A stretch of DNA of 64,000 nt from Chitinophaga filiformis (GCF_900102545.1 NZ_FNBN01000001.1:239198-303197), one strand, 5' to 3'; positions 50,221 to 60,876 are shown, counted from the first letter of the stretch. The notes: generated by a model not told the origin, from the sequence alone. Made by a program: numbers and translations.

Positions 50221-52422
50221 ATGAAATCGTGTCGACATATTCTGTTAATAGTTTCATTGTTATTATCATTGTCGAATGTCATTAAAGGCAGTTCCTGGCA
50301 GGACCCATATTGGAATGATGGCTTGAAGCAGGCCTCACTGATCGCTACGGGACATGTCACCAATACCAAAGACGGTCATCTCTGGATCACTTTGAATAAG
50401 GTGTATAAAGGATCTTCTTCCTCACAAGAAACCATAGATATAGCACTATATGGGTCAGAAGATGAAGAATCAACACCTCGTTTAGCAGTAAGCACGCCAT
50501 TGCTTGTCGTGTTAACGAAGGATACTACAACAGGTAAGTATACCGTTTTTACGCCTTCTTTCGGCATTTACCCAATCAAGGACTCTGCTGTTTGGCTACC
50601 ATTACAGGATCCTGTGAGATATAGTGAAGTATCACTTGATTTGGTTGATCAACTGATACGCCTTACTACCTCCCCCACCCGCTTTGTGACCGATAGTCTT
50701 CGCAAAACGGCGCGAACGAAGTTGGCCGGCCAGGACATATTTTCTAAAAAGGACAATGACCTGATGCAGCAAAATTTAATGTTGCAGTTATTGGCACGTA
50801 CCTCGAAAAAAGAAGATATTCCTGTCGTTATCCGGTTCTTGAAATCTCCCTATTGGATGATTCAGAGCTCTGCCATTCAGGCGCTGGGACATATTGCTTC
50901 TCCCGCAGTAATACCGTACCTGACTGAGGTCATTAAGAATGGAACGTCAAATTATGTATTATCCATTGCCGGAAAAGCCTTATGGCAATCTGGTGGTATT
51001 TCGGAGAAATGGCTAAAAAAGCGGGTATCACAGCTTAGTCCCGAAACGGTAATATTGGCGCGTGATTTTATGAATCCTATCAGAAATTCATTGCCAGGCC
51101 CTCGTTATTCGCTTATAGCAGCGATCATGCGCGCAGAAGGTAATAAAGCGTCATACGACAGTTTGCTTTCTCAGGCAGAAGCATGGTTAAAGAAAAACCC
51201 ACATATATATATCAGCCCTTTAGAAAATGCGAAGACATATTACGGATTCCAGGAGGCGAGAACACGACCCGTCGATTCTGTATTTATTCTGAATTTTAAC
51301 ACAGATACTTTCAGTGTATTTCCACAGGAGATATTCAAATATCGTAAACTCAGGCAGCTGGCATTGGGTGGTTGTCTTATCAAGCACCTACCTGACTCGA
51401 TTGATCTGCTGTCGGATCTGGAGATATTGCAAATAGAAGGCGACTCTTTGGAAACACTTCCGGCTGGCTTCTTCCGTTTGAAGAATTTGCGCAAGTTGCA
51501 ATTATCTGATATGAAACTTGACTCTTTGCCAACTGCAATTGGCCAACTCACTCAATTGGAAAGATTTAGTTATATGGGAGATGCGCTTCATACACTTCCC
51601 GAAAGCATAGAAAAGCTCACACAACTGCGTGAACTAAACCTTCGTATGGCAGGTATTGATTCCTTGCCGCAGGCTATTGCTCTTCTACCAGCATTGAAAG
51701 AGATTGAGCTATATGGCAATCGCCTTACACATATTCCGGAACCTTTGTTGCATAACGCCTCCGTTACAATGATACATTTAGGATCCAATGATATTTCATC
51801 TATCCCGGCTAATTTGAGCGATATGAAAAGTCTACGTTATCTGGATCTTTCCTATAATCCATTGCCACTTCGGGAGCGTGCACGTATTGATAGTAGCTAC
51901 AAAGGGATTGTCATTAATACGGAGACATATGATGGCAGAGCATACAGCATCGAGGATGCTATAGAGCATAGTGAAATGGCAGGTTCCGTGCAAGTCAGTA
52001 ATTCCAACGTAAGTCCTGATTTTGATTTTTCGGTGTTGACCAATACATCCTACCTTGGTCTTAAGAACAACAAACTCAAAAAATTTCCGGAAAGTATCTG
52101 TAAACTGACAACATTGGAAGCCTTACGATTGGATAATAACAATATTACAACAATACCTGATTGTATAGCTAACATGAAAGGATTGAAGCGGATTTTTCTA
52201 ATGGATAACGATATTACTACCTTACCTGCAGCCATGGCGCAAATGGAGCAACTTGAAGAATTATATCTATTTCAGAATAAGCTGACGGATTTACCCGATT
52301 GGGTTGGAAAACTTAAAAATCTAAAGGAGCTGAGTATTGCCGGTAATCCTATTTCAGCTGAAAACAAAGTGAAGATAAAGTCGTGGTTTGCGGGACGTGA
52401 TGTGCTGCTTTTCATTGATTAG
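50221..52422 (+). CDS. Exported HEAT plus leucine-rich repeat protein
   Basis: A 733-residue protein with a signal peptide (about 1-25). The N-terminal domain (about 28-150) is beta-type. HEAT-like repeats lie at about 170-260 (IPVVIRFLKSPYWMIQSSAI). LRRs run from about 370 to 720, interrupted near 570, with the small-residue pattern LxxLxLxxNxLxxLPxxI of the Ras-type/bacterial group: LRKLQLSDMKLDSLPTAI, LRELNLRMAGIDSLPQAI. The repeats fit a ligand-binding surface on the outside or in the periplasm. No partner gene is evident. Function unknown. Confidence 0.85.
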   Translation: MKSCRHILLIVSLLLSLSNVIKGSSWQDPYWNDGLKQASLIATGHVTNTKDGHLWITLNKVYKGSSSSQETIDIALYGSEDEESTPRLAVSTPLLVVLTKDTTTGKYTVFTPSFGIYPIKDSAVWLPLQDPVRYSEVSLDLVDQLIRLTTSPTRFVTDSLRKTARTKLAGQDIFSKKDNDLMQQNLMLQLLARTSKKEDIPVVIRFLKSPYWMIQSSAIQALGHIASPAVIPYLTEVIKNGTSNYVLSIAGKALWQSGGISEKWLKKRVSQLSPETVILARDFMNPIRNSLPGPRYSLIAAIMRAEGNKASYDSLLSQAEAWLKKNPHIYISPLENAKTYYGFQEARTRPVDSVFILNFNTDTFSVFPQEIFKYRKLRQLALGGCLIKHLPDSIDLLSDLEILQIEGDSLETLPAGFFRLKNLRKLQLSDMKLDSLPTAIGQLTQLERFSYMGDALHTLPESIEKLTQLRELNLRMAGIDSLPQAIALLPALKEIELYGNRLTHIPEPLLHNASVTMIHLGSNDISSIPANLSDMKSLRYLDLSYNPLPLRERARIDSSYKGIVINTETYDGRAYSIEDAIEHSEMAGSVQVSNSNVSPDFDFSVLTNTSYLGLKNNKLKKFPESICKLTTLEALRLDNNNITTIPDCIANMKGLKRIFLMDNDITTLPAAMAQMEQLEELYLFQNKLTDLPDWVGKLKNLKELSIAGNPISAENKVKIKSWFAGRDVLLFID

Positions 52423-52571
52423 AGTAATGTGTTCTACAGCGGGGAGTATTTCATTCAATACGGATACTGTTTTTTATTATCTAAGAGACGACCTGAAGGA
52501 GAATGAAAGGATTGCAGATTTTGAGGAAAGAAAGCAGAGTTAAGGGAAAGATTCCTCAATATCCGTTTAAG

Positions 52572-54092
52572 TCACTTCAAATAGATATTCACCAGATAAT
52601 CAAAAATTGACTTCACGGTTGTCATCTTTTCCGCAATCTCATCCGGGATTGAGATATTGTACCTTTTCTCTACTTCTATAATAATTTCCACGACATCCAG
52701 ATCATCAGCAGCTAAGTCGTCAGTAAAATTACTTTCCATCTTAATTTCCTCATATTCTACAGCCAGCTTTTCAACAATCAGCTTTTTCAGATCATCCAGT
52801 AATTCATCTCTGGTCATACTTTTTCTGATATAGGAAGCAGTAGAAGTACCTCCATTATCTTTGCCGGAGGCATTCAACCACGATAACACCAATTCCTTTG
52901 TCAGCAACTTTCCAGGGCAGCTCTTTTCTGCAAATTGCCGCATATTATGATCCCGGTGAAATCCTCTGGTAGCACTGAAGTTAGATTCGGGAGCGATATT
53001 GAATTTTTCGCACAGCGCTTTAACTACGATAACCAATGATTTCTTTTGTTCCTCCGTTGGCAGCTCTTCATCTCCATTTAAAAGCAATGTTACAGAAATA
53101 GCCTCATTTCGATAATTGGCAATGCCTGTCCAATTTACGCTAATAGGTCTCCCGGTCCATATAAGGCCATCTGGAGAGATCATAAAATGCCAACCCGCAT
53201 AGGTCCAGTTCCTATCTTCAATCTGGAATTTCACCATTGAATTGATAATCTGCTCACCTTTATAATTCTTAATAGCCGGCATGAAAGTATGATGCAGGAT
53301 AATCTCGTCAACCTTTCTGTTAGTATGTTCCTTGTTAAGGTAAGCATCAAACGCATTCCCTGGCATGCTGACAATTTCCTTCAGATAGTCTTCTGCCACT
53401 TTACGTACTTCATCCGGTAGTTTTTCTGAAACAGCCAATTTTGTCATGATGCCAATTGCTTCCTTCTTTACCTCTGATGTTGCGTTGGGGTTGATAGCAA
53501 TATCCCGTACACTTTTTACAGCACCTTTTTTCTCCAGGAGAGAAGCGTTCTCCGTCAAAGCCATTGCAGCGAAATAGCTCAGAATGCTCAACGAAGGACT
53601 TTGATCCGGTGTTACCGGTTTAGCAACTACTACGGTAGCTTGAGGATTAACTTTAAGTGTGTCCGGCTGAAGTGGTACAATGGGCGCTTTCTTATTGTAT
53701 AATGCCTGTAACGTCATCAATGCATATTGCTTGGTTTCTTTATCCTTGCTGGTCAACAAAGGTGTTAGCCTTATGATAGCTTCCAGTTGTGCTATGTCTT
53801 TTTGGATATTCTGCATTTCCACTTGTCTTACTTCTTCCCTGTCAGCCCTTTGTAAGGTAGCTTTCTGCATATCCTCCTCCCGTTTTGCTTCGCGGTCGTT
53901 GTAAGTCTTGGTAAAATACAAGCCCACTCCCGCAAACAGGATGCTTGAAATGAAAGAGGCTATTATCTGAAGCTTATCCCATCCATCACGCTTTTTGTGT
54001 CCTTCTACTTTTTCACTTAATGCCTCTACCTTTTTGGATAGCGCTGACAGCTCCTCTGAGATATTGTTGTCCATAAAATCAGTTGAAAACAT
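52572..54092 (-). CDS. Membrane-anchored PGRP/amidase protein with C-terminal ACP-like domain
   Basis: A 506-residue protein with an unusual order: coiled coil (about 12-32), membrane segment (about 41-60), a second charged coil (63-108), helical repeats (about 110-245), a zinc amidase (PGRP/T7-lysozyme fold, about 261-408) and an acyl-carrier-like domain (about 427-506). Zinc ligands are present (H267 in ILHHT, H379 in GFHRDH, C392 in KSCPG), so the amidase should be active on peptidoglycan-type bonds. The carrier domain reads LAADDLDVVE where ACP has LGADSLD: the phosphopantetheine Ser is Asp464. A lone gene, with the second Met at 54074 as a possible start. I know no family with this order. 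Confidence 0.85.
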   Translation of the reverse strand: MFSTDFMDNNISEELSALSKKVEALSEKVEGHKKRDGWDKLQIIASFISSILFAGVGLYFTKTYNDREAKREEDMQKATLQRADREEVRQVEMQNIQKDIAQLEAIIRLTPLLTSKDKETKQYALMTLQALYNKKAPIVPLQPDTLKVNPQATVVVAKPVTPDQSPSLSILSYFAAMALTENASLLEKKGAVKSVRDIAINPNATSEVKKEAIGIMTKLAVSEKLPDEVRKVAEDYLKEIVSMPGNAFDAYLNKEHTNRKVDEIILHHTFMPAIKNYKGEQIINSMVKFQIEDRNWTYAGWHFMISPDGLIWTGRPISVNWTGIANYRNEAISVTLLLNGDEELPTEEQKKSLVIVVKALCEKFNIAPESNFSATRGFHRDHNMRQFAEKSCPGKLLTKELVLSWLNASGKDNGGTSTASYIRKSMTRDELLDDLKKLIVEKLAVEYEEIKMESNFTDDLAADDLDVVEIIIEVEKRYNISIPDEIAEKMTTVKSIFDYLVNIYLK

Positions 54093-54336
54093 CTATTGAA
54101 AAACATCATTGGCCAGCATAGCTAACAACATGTATTTCAAATATGCCTGAATCAGGACGAAATAACAATACCAAGTAGTTGGTATTTTTTCAAAACATAA
54201 GCAATTATGTATTATGATTTATATTAAAAACACTGACGTATATCAACCGGTACAGCATATCGTAGCCACTTTTCATCAAAACCATCATAAATACTGCTTA
54301 TCTTTAATCTGTTTATTTGATTCCTATACCTTATTT

Positions 54337-55644
54337 ATGAAAGCCGTTACCATTTTCCTAGTATGTATTCTCCTTACCATATCTGGCCGGGCACAAATTT
54401 TTTCCACTGATTTCCAGGATCCCCCCTACCCTTACTATGATGGTCACAAATGGGGCATCACCGATATGAACCGGCAAGTACGTGTTGCTCCTCAATACGA
54501 TAGCATTCTATATTTCAGGGCTACGCTATTAGATCTATATTCATTCAAAGCAGATACTTTCGCATTGGTCCGGAAAGGTAAAAAATTGGGAGCTATTGAC
54601 CTGCAGGGAAACGCGCTTACTCCCTGTAACTATGACCGGTTAGAACATCTATATTGGGGTATAGCCCGTGGTAAACAGAATGGGAAATATGCAATACTGA
54701 ACCTAAAAACACGCAAGCAGGTGACGCCCGCTGTGTATGACAGCGTAGCTGATCACTGTTCCTGCACATCCAGGATATTCAGAGTATGGCAGCGTGGGAA
54801 ACAAGGTTATATCAATGCTGACACTGGCAAGCTGGTCACGCCAATCATATATGACAAGGTTGATTATGTGGAGGGTATGGACACTATTGGCCTGGTCATA
54901 AAAAATAAAAAATGTGGTCTGGTGTCATTGATGAGCGGCAAGGAGTTGTTACCTCTTGTATACGATACCATTACCCCTATGTGCCAGAATAGCAATAACG
55001 TAGTCGTAGTTGCAGCACACGCCAGCGGTACGACGAAATATTTCGACTGGTGGTGGCAAGAGGTGAAGTTTGCAGATGGAGGGAAAAACCTACGCAGGTA
55101 TAATGACTATCCCGAAGAAAGCAAAGAAGAGACGCCACCTGGTCCTAAGATAGGTACAACCTCCTCCCGCATACTCTCTATTTACAAACAGGGAAATGAT
55201 AACTGGAAAGTAAATGAGGAAGACCTAATGAACGATCCTCCGAAAATATACAATACATTTGAACTAAGCGGATTCAGTTCCGTGAAGCTGATACCGACAG
55301 AGGAACGACCCGCCAAATATGCACTGCTATTAGTACGTAAAAATGGGAAAGCGGGCATCATCAGGCCTACAGGAGAGGAAGTGATCCCTTTTATTTATGA
55401 TGATATTGTAAAAACTGCACATTACTACAAGACGACCCTGAACGGAAAAGTGGGTATGCTCGACGGGCTCGTACTCACAACAATAAAGAAGCCGGTACTC
55501 AAAAGGATTCTCGAAAAAGAAGGAGATACTTTTGAAAAAGCTTCAAATGTAGGAAGTATGAATGCCTGGTTGGTAGAACTGCCAGACGGGAAAAAGGGTT
55601 TTATGATAAAGGCAAACGGAAGGTTGTTGATTCCGGGAATGTAG
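54337..55644 (+). CDS. Exported WG-repeat protein
   Basis: A 435-residue protein; I start it at 54337 (MKAVTIFLVCILLTISGRAQ), which gives a signal peptide; 41 further codons upstream are open. The rest is WG (KWG-type) repeats of about 45 residues: HKWGITDMNRQVRVAPQYDSI, GKKLGAIDLQGNALTPCNYD, GKAGIIRPTGEEVIPFIYDD. The sequences are cut here. WG repeats are common in outer-surface proteins of Bacteroidota; role unknown. Confidence 0.85.
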   Translation: MKAVTIFLVCILLTISGRAQIFSTDFQDPPYPYYDGHKWGITDMNRQVRVAPQYDSILYFRATLLDLYSFKADTFALVRKGKKLGAIDLQGNALTPCNYDRLEHLYWGIARGKQNGKYAILNLKTRKQVTPAVYDSVADHCSCTSRIFRVWQRGKQGYINADTGKLVTPIIYDKVDYVEGMDTIGLVIKNKKCGLVSLMSGKELLPLVYDTITPMCQNSNNVVVVAAHASGTTKYFDWWWQEVKFADGGKNLRRYNDYPEESKEETPPGPKIGTTSSRILSIYKQGNDNWKVNEEDLMNDPPKIYNTFELSGFSSVKLIPTEERPAKYALLLVRKNGKAGIIRPTGEEVIPFIYDDIVKTAHYYKTTLNGKVGMLDGLVLTTIKKPVLKRILEKEGDTFEKASNVGSMNAWLVELPDGKKGFMIKANGRLLIPGM

Positions 55645-55743
55645 GAAGACTAAAAGCTGGCCATGACGAACGATACATATTTTGTCATCTTTTTAAATAG
55701 TTAATACGTGTTTAAAACTCAGTTCAGAGTGTTAATTCTGACA

Positions 55744-56337
55744 ATGAAAATAGTAATCACACTTAGTATTCTGCTAATCGTCAACACTGCCTACGGTCAA
55801 CATAAACCTCATAAAAACAGACTATCAAATGAAGATAGCGACTGGGCAAATGGTGACGCCAGACGATTTTTTAGAAAGAACTATAAGCGACAAGACCATC
55901 AGTGCTTTGCAGGAAAGATAAGTGTACCAGGTAATGAAATATATAAGTACAACGAAGACATCATTATAGTTCATGACACAACCGAAGCAAGTCAGTATAT
56001 GTTCGAAAAAGGTATTCTGCACAGTGGGCTTTTCGGTGGAGGTCAACAGGTTGCAGAACGTCCCGATATAAATTCAATGTCAGCTAACCAGAAAGCCTTG
56101 TATGGTCTTACCAGAACAGATACACTGTATATAGGCGACATTACTGAGCTTCCTTTTCTCAGTAAATCTGCAAAGATAAAACGCTTTAGATTCCTGCTAT
56201 TCCGGATAGGACTGGCAAACCCAACCGAGTATTACTTTGAACTAACCAATCCGCTCTTCAAGTCAACAGATCCTCCGGCCGAATTTATAAAGGGTGCAAC
56301 TTTGACCTTTTTCAAACAATATTCAATATTAATTTAA
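55744..56337 (+). CDS. Exported protein of unknown function
   Basis: A 197-residue protein, started at 55744 (MKIVITLSILLIVNTAYG), which gives a clear signal peptide; 12 more open codons lie upstream. The mature part has DARRFFRKNYKRQDHQCF and ends GATLTFFKQYSILI. I do not recognise it. Its last 44 bases plus 25 bp after the stop recur at 48324-48393, so a second copy once existed in the region. It lies about 100 bp after the WG-repeat gene. Confidence 0.6.
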   Translation: MKIVITLSILLIVNTAYGQHKPHKNRLSNEDSDWANGDARRFFRKNYKRQDHQCFAGKISVPGNEIYKYNEDIIIVHDTTEASQYMFEKGILHSGLFGGGQQVAERPDINSMSANQKALYGLTRTDTLYIGDITELPFLSKSAKIKRFRFLLFRIGLANPTEYYFELTNPLFKSTDPPAEFIKGATLTFFKQYSILI

Positions 56338-56424
56338 AATCGTAGGATCGATAACACTTATGGAATTGGTATTGAGCGATTCACTGGCCTGTATGTGCTT
56401 TAGCGCTATAGGTAAGATATTTGC

Positions 56425-57963
56425 TTAAGATCTACCCGAAGCCACCTTATAACTGGGATCCTCCATTACATTCACTTCAATCACAGCCCCTGCATTTTTT
56501 AGCAGCAGGCGGCAATCTTCACTCAGATGCCGCAGATGCAATGTCTTGTTTGCCTTATGATAACGCTCTGTCAGCTTATTCAACGCCTCGATGGCACTCA
56601 TATCTGCAACTCTGCTCTCCCGAAAATCTATGATCACATCGCTGGGATCATTCTGAACATCAAATTTTTCAAGGAACGCTGTAACTGACCCAAAAAACAA
56701 AGGGCCATAGATCTCATAATGTTTGATCCCCTGATCGTCGGTGTATTTCCTTGCCCGTATTCTTTTGGCGCTTTCCCAGGCAAATACCAGGGCTGATATG
56801 ATCACACCCATCAGTACCGCTAATGCCAGGTTATGTAACCATACCGTGATAGCTGCTACCAATATGCCCACAATAACATCATGGCGTGGCATTTTATTTA
56901 TTATTCTTATACTGCCCCATTCAAATGTTCCAATAGCTACCATAATCATCACGCCCACCAGGGCTGCCATTGGAACACGTTCTATAATAGGTGCGCCAAA
57001 GAGAATAATTATCAGAATAGTGACGGCGGCTATAATACCTGACAGGCGCGCCCTGGAACCTGCTGACAGATTTACAAACGACTGCGCGATCATGGCACAA
57101 CCACCCATTCCGGTGAAAAAGCCATTAACCACATTCGCTGTTCCCTGTGCTATAGCTTCTTTATTTCCTCTCCCTTTAGTTCCTGTAATTTCATCTACCA
57201 CATTCATTGTTAGCAGGCTCTCTATAAGTCCAACACCCGCCATTACAAGGGAGTAAGGAAAGATGATCTTTAGCATATCCAGATTAAACGGTACGGCGGG
57301 TATATGGAATGGCGGGAAACCACCGCTGATGGAGGCAATATCCTTAACAGTTTTGGTATCAATGCCAAAGCCCAGGACGATCAAAAAGACAACAATGATA
57401 GCTACCAGTGAGGCCGGCACTGCTTTGGTTATTTTTGGAAATAATATAACAATGAGGATAGTGAGCGCTACCAGGCCAAGCATGATCCATAAAGCAGATC
57501 CTGTAAGCCATGTACTGCCTTCTACAGTGGCAATTCTAAACTGCGCTATCTGAGCTGAAAAGATAATTATCGCCAGGCCGTTTACAAAGCCATACATTAC
57601 AGGTTGTGGCACCAGGCGAATGAACTTTCCTAACCTGAAGATCCCTATCATAATTTGTAGCAGGCCTGCGAGCGCGACTGCTGCAAATACATATTCGACT
57701 CCGTGACTTTGCATCAAAGCAATCAGGACCACCACTGTAGCACCCGCTCCGCCCGATACCATGCCTGGCCGCCCACCCAAAACAGCTGTGATCAGTCCCA
57801 TCAAAAAGGCAGCATAAAGACCGGTTAAAGGTGATAATCCCGCCAGAATGGCGAATGATAGAGATTCTGGAATCATGGTCATAGCCACGGTAAATCCCGC
57901 CAGTACTTCAGTCTTGTAATTAACTTTTTGTGAGAAGTCGAATAAATTAAGGTAAGCCTTCAT
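56425..57963 (-). CDS. SulP-family anion transporter with STAS domain
   Basis: A 512-residue inner-membrane protein. The transport domain (about 1-390) begins with LNLFDFSQKVNYKTEVLAG and PESLSFAILAGLSPLTGLYA, the SulP signature, with about 12-14 hydrophobic segments. A short STAS domain (about 415-505) has SDVIIDFRESRVADMSAIEAL. SulP proteins carry sulfate, bicarbonate or dicarboxylates; without context the substrate is open. No carbonic anhydrase gene is adjacent. Confidence 0.93.
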   Translation of the reverse strand: MKAYLNLFDFSQKVNYKTEVLAGFTVAMTMIPESLSFAILAGLSPLTGLYAAFLMGLITAVLGGRPGMVSGGAGATVVVLIALMQSHGVEYVFAAVALAGLLQIMIGIFRLGKFIRLVPQPVMYGFVNGLAIIIFSAQIAQFRIATVEGSTWLTGSALWIMLGLVALTILIVILFPKITKAVPASLVAIIVVFLIVLGFGIDTKTVKDIASISGGFPPFHIPAVPFNLDMLKIIFPYSLVMAGVGLIESLLTMNVVDEITGTKGRGNKEAIAQGTANVVNGFFTGMGGCAMIAQSFVNLSAGSRARLSGIIAAVTILIIILFGAPIIERVPMAALVGVMIMVAIGTFEWGSIRIINKMPRHDVIVGILVAAITVWLHNLALAVLMGVIISALVFAWESAKRIRARKYTDDQGIKHYEIYGPLFFGSVTAFLEKFDVQNDPSDVIIDFRESRVADMSAIEALNKLTERYHKANKTLHLRHLSEDCRLLLKNAGAVIEVNVMEDPSYKVASGRS

Positions 57964-58068
57964 GTAAAAGAAAGATTAAAAAAGGCAAAAATAAGCATTT
58001 GTGATTTGTAGCGTGGAATAGTGTGCTCAGTATACCGGCACCAGCCCAACGCGGCAGACTGATTATAA

Positions 58069-58461
58069 ATGAATGTACCGTATATTCGTGGTCACTTTAA
58101 AATACTGAGAATACCTATGCCTGACTTTTCACTTTGGCTGGAATTTGAAGCTGTGGACTTCGGTGATTATGATATCGAGAATGAATTTTGCAATATTCAT
58201 GTTGACACCCGGGAGGGAATACGTTATGGAATAAATGTCTGGACATTTAAATTCGTCGAAACAGCCAGACTGCTCGACCAGCAGAACGGAGAGAATTTGA
58301 ATGGAACCTATCTTCGCCCTCCAGACTTGCTGGTCAAAGAGCTTACCCGCGAGTGTATTGAAAAGGTAATTGAAGACTTATTAAAGGCAGGGCCTCTGGA
58401 TCAAATGTTGAATCCCAGTGTTTATGCCGGATCATTGAATAATATAGTGGATGATGACTGA
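58069..58461 (+). CDS. Unknown small cytoplasmic protein
   Basis: A 130-residue acidic protein with a beta-rich start (FKILRIPMPDFSLWLEFEAVD) (pattern cut at residue 30) and a helical end with LVKELTRECIEKVIEDLL. Size and composition recall small immunity proteins, but I cannot name a family. It lies between a SulP gene and the convergent permease gene, whose stop is 18 bp away. Confidence 0.6.
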   Translation: MNVPYIRGHFKILRIPMPDFSLWLEFEAVDFGDYDIENEFCNIHVDTREGIRYGINVWTFKFVETARLLDQQNGENLNGTYLRPPDLLVKELTRECIEKVIEDLLKAGPLDQMLNPSVYAGSLNNIVDDD

Positions 58462-58479
58462 TATCTTCAGAAAACGATA

Positions 58480-60876
58480 TCATTCCATCCTCAAGCTCTT
58501 CACTGGATTTGCAATCGCTGCTTTTACTGCCTGATAGCCAACAGTCACCCACGCGATAATCTCAGAAATAAGAATAGTCAACAAAAATATTTCAATGCCA
58601 ATGTCTATTCTATATGCAAACCTCTGCAGCCAGTAATGCATTACATAATAAGCTAATGGTGTTGCGATTAAAAATGCAATGCCAATAAGCAGTGTAAATT
58701 CTTTAGAGATTAAATAAATGATGTTGGTTACGGATGCTCCTAATACTTTTCTGATGCCTACTTCTTTGGTACGCTGCACTGCCATGAATGAGACAAAACC
58801 ATACAAGCCAAGACAGGAAATAAATATGGCAATGCCTGCAGCTATTTTAAATAACTGCGAGAGCTGGTGTTCCCGCTTGTAAAAGCTGGCGATCTTGTCA
58901 TCGAGAAACTGGTATTCATATATAAAATCGGGATAAGCCTTGTTCCAAAGTCTTTCTATTGTGGCCAGGGTTTGTTTTACATTTTGCGGTTCTATTTTTA
59001 TGTTGATCAACCGGTATACCATTTTGAAAGAACCGAGTACTACTGGCGTCATTTCTTTTTCCAGCGAGCTGCCGTTAAAATTTTTCACCACACCAACAAC
59101 CGGCGCAACCATATTTCCATCGAAAAAGTTTATTCTTTTACCTATGATATCTTCAGGGTTTTGGAAGCCTAATTTTTTCACCATCATCTCATTGACTACA
59201 AATCCGTTTACGGAATCTGCCTGGCTATATGGCTTGCCTGCAATGAACTGAATGTTATACGTTTTAAAGTAATCGGCATCTGCCCATTTAAAATCGGCTT
59301 TAAAGTCTGATTTTTTTAAGGCGTTATCAAATTTAAAATCACTATCCCAACCTGCTTTATCCATCGCGCTAAAGGCGCTTAAACTTACATTCTTTATCCC
59401 GGCCTGTTGCAGCAATTCTGCTTTTATAGCGTCCATTTTAGACAGACGTTTACTGTCGTTGCCCAAGGGTACAGTAACGATTGCATCCTTATCAAAGCCC
59501 ATAGCCGCATTTTGGAAGAGATTCATCTGGCCCACGACAATCAATGTTCCAATAATCAAAGTTTGCGCTACGGCAAACTGGAAAACAACCAGCACCCTTC
59601 TCATAGAAAGCCCACCCGTAGTTTTGCTGGTGAATTTATTTTTCAGCACGTTGATGGGATTAAATCCAGATAAGACAATTGCCGGGTAGAAGCCAGATAA
59701 AAAGGTAACACTAATAATAAGGATGAATAAAAATACAATCAAAGGGAAAGAGAACTGTATATTCACTGATATCTGTAAAAGATTGTTGAGCAAGGACAGT
59801 GCACTGAATGCAAAGCCAATGGCTATAATAACAGAAGCCAGCGTAATGAGCAGCGTTTCACTTAAAAACTGTATTACCAATTGTTTTTTACTGCTGCCTA
59901 ACACCTTTCTGATACCGACTTCTTTCGAGCGGCTTACGGCCCGGGCAGTAGCAAGATTTATAAAGTTTATGCATGCAATAATTAAAAGGAATATGCCTAC
60001 CAGGCCCAGGGCGGCAATCAATTCTTTACTGAAGGTTTTCCCGCTATAAGTTCCGAACTTGCTATTGTAGTGTATATCGCTTAACGGCTGCAACATATAA
60101 CCATGGTTGGCATATTCGGCAGGGGCATGCTTTTTTACAAAAGCTTTGAGATCTTTATCAAACTGCTGTGCCGACATGTTTTCCGGAAGCACTAAGAAAG
60201 TATTTAAAGATCCGTCCTGGCTTGCCCAATCCATTGAGATTTCCTCGTGCATGGATTTAAAAGAGAGCACTATCTGTGGGGGAAAGTCGGTATTGGCAGG
60301 AACATTCTTCAGGACGCCCGTGACCTTGTAAACCTGGTCATTATTATACTTAATGAATTTATTGATAGCTGTCTGCCAATCTCCAAAATACTTCTCCGCT
60401 ATTGCTTGTGAGATCACCGCCGTATTGGGTTCTGATAAAGCAGTTTCCGGATTGCCTGAAAGAAAGGGGAAATTGAATATGCTGAAAAATTCCGGCTCAA
60501 CATAAAATACATTCTCTTTAAATTTCTTTTGTGATGTATTCGCTTTATCATCCAGCACGGTTATCTGCTGATCGCGCCGGTCATATATGCGCGCAACATG
60601 TTCCAGCTGCGGATAGTCTACTCGTAAGCCTTCTGCTACGGGAAGGGCACTGCCTTGCGAATAGTTTATACCATCCGGGGTTTGGGTTACTGCTACTACC
60701 CGGTAAATGCGCTCTTTGCTTTTGTGAAAATTATCAAAACTTGTTTCGTGTTGAATTAACAAAAAAACAAGCAGACAGGCAGCAATACCTACTGCCAACC
60801 CCATGGTATTGATTGCGGCATAGGCTTTATGGCTACGCAAATTCTGCCATGCTGTTTTCAGATAATTTTTTAACAT
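58480..60876 (-). CDS. ABC transporter permease, MacB/FtsX type
   Basis: A 798-residue permease with two FtsX halves: an N-terminal membrane segment (about 20-42, INTMGLAVGIAACLLVFLL), a MacB periplasmic core (about 60-250), three membrane segments (about 285-420), a second periplasmic core and three last segments (about 680-780). REVGIRKVLG-type motifs close to each FtsX half (SKEVGIRKVLGSSKKQL, TKEVGIRKVLGASVTNI) mark the ATPase coupling helices. The ATPase partner is not in the window. The last residues NPVKSLRME recur as a scar at 48298. In this phylum such proteins often export antimicrobials or signals. Confidence 0.93.
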   Translation of the reverse strand: MLKNYLKTAWQNLRSHKAYAAINTMGLAVGIAACLLVFLLIQHETSFDNFHKSKERIYRVVAVTQTPDGINYSQGSALPVAEGLRVDYPQLEHVARIYDRRDQQITVLDDKANTSQKKFKENVFYVEPEFFSIFNFPFLSGNPETALSEPNTAVISQAIAEKYFGDWQTAINKFIKYNNDQVYKVTGVLKNVPANTDFPPQIVLSFKSMHEEISMDWASQDGSLNTFLVLPENMSAQQFDKDLKAFVKKHAPAEYANHGYMLQPLSDIHYNSKFGTYSGKTFSKELIAALGLVGIFLLIIACINFINLATARAVSRSKEVGIRKVLGSSKKQLVIQFLSETLLITLASVIIAIGFAFSALSLLNNLLQISVNIQFSFPLIVFLFILIISVTFLSGFYPAIVLSGFNPINVLKNKFTSKTTGGLSMRRVLVVFQFAVAQTLIIGTLIVVGQMNLFQNAAMGFDKDAIVTVPLGNDSKRLSKMDAIKAELLQQAGIKNVSLSAFSAMDKAGWDSDFKFDNALKKSDFKADFKWADADYFKTYNIQFIAGKPYSQADSVNGFVVNEMMVKKLGFQNPEDIIGKRINFFDGNMVAPVVGVVKNFNGSSLEKEMTPVVLGSFKMVYRLINIKIEPQNVKQTLATIERLWNKAYPDFIYEYQFLDDKIASFYKREHQLSQLFKIAAGIAIFISCLGLYGFVSFMAVQRTKEVGIRKVLGASVTNIIYLISKEFTLLIGIAFLIATPLAYYVMHYWLQRFAYRIDIGIEIFLLTILISEIIAWVTVGYQAVKAAIANPVKSLRME

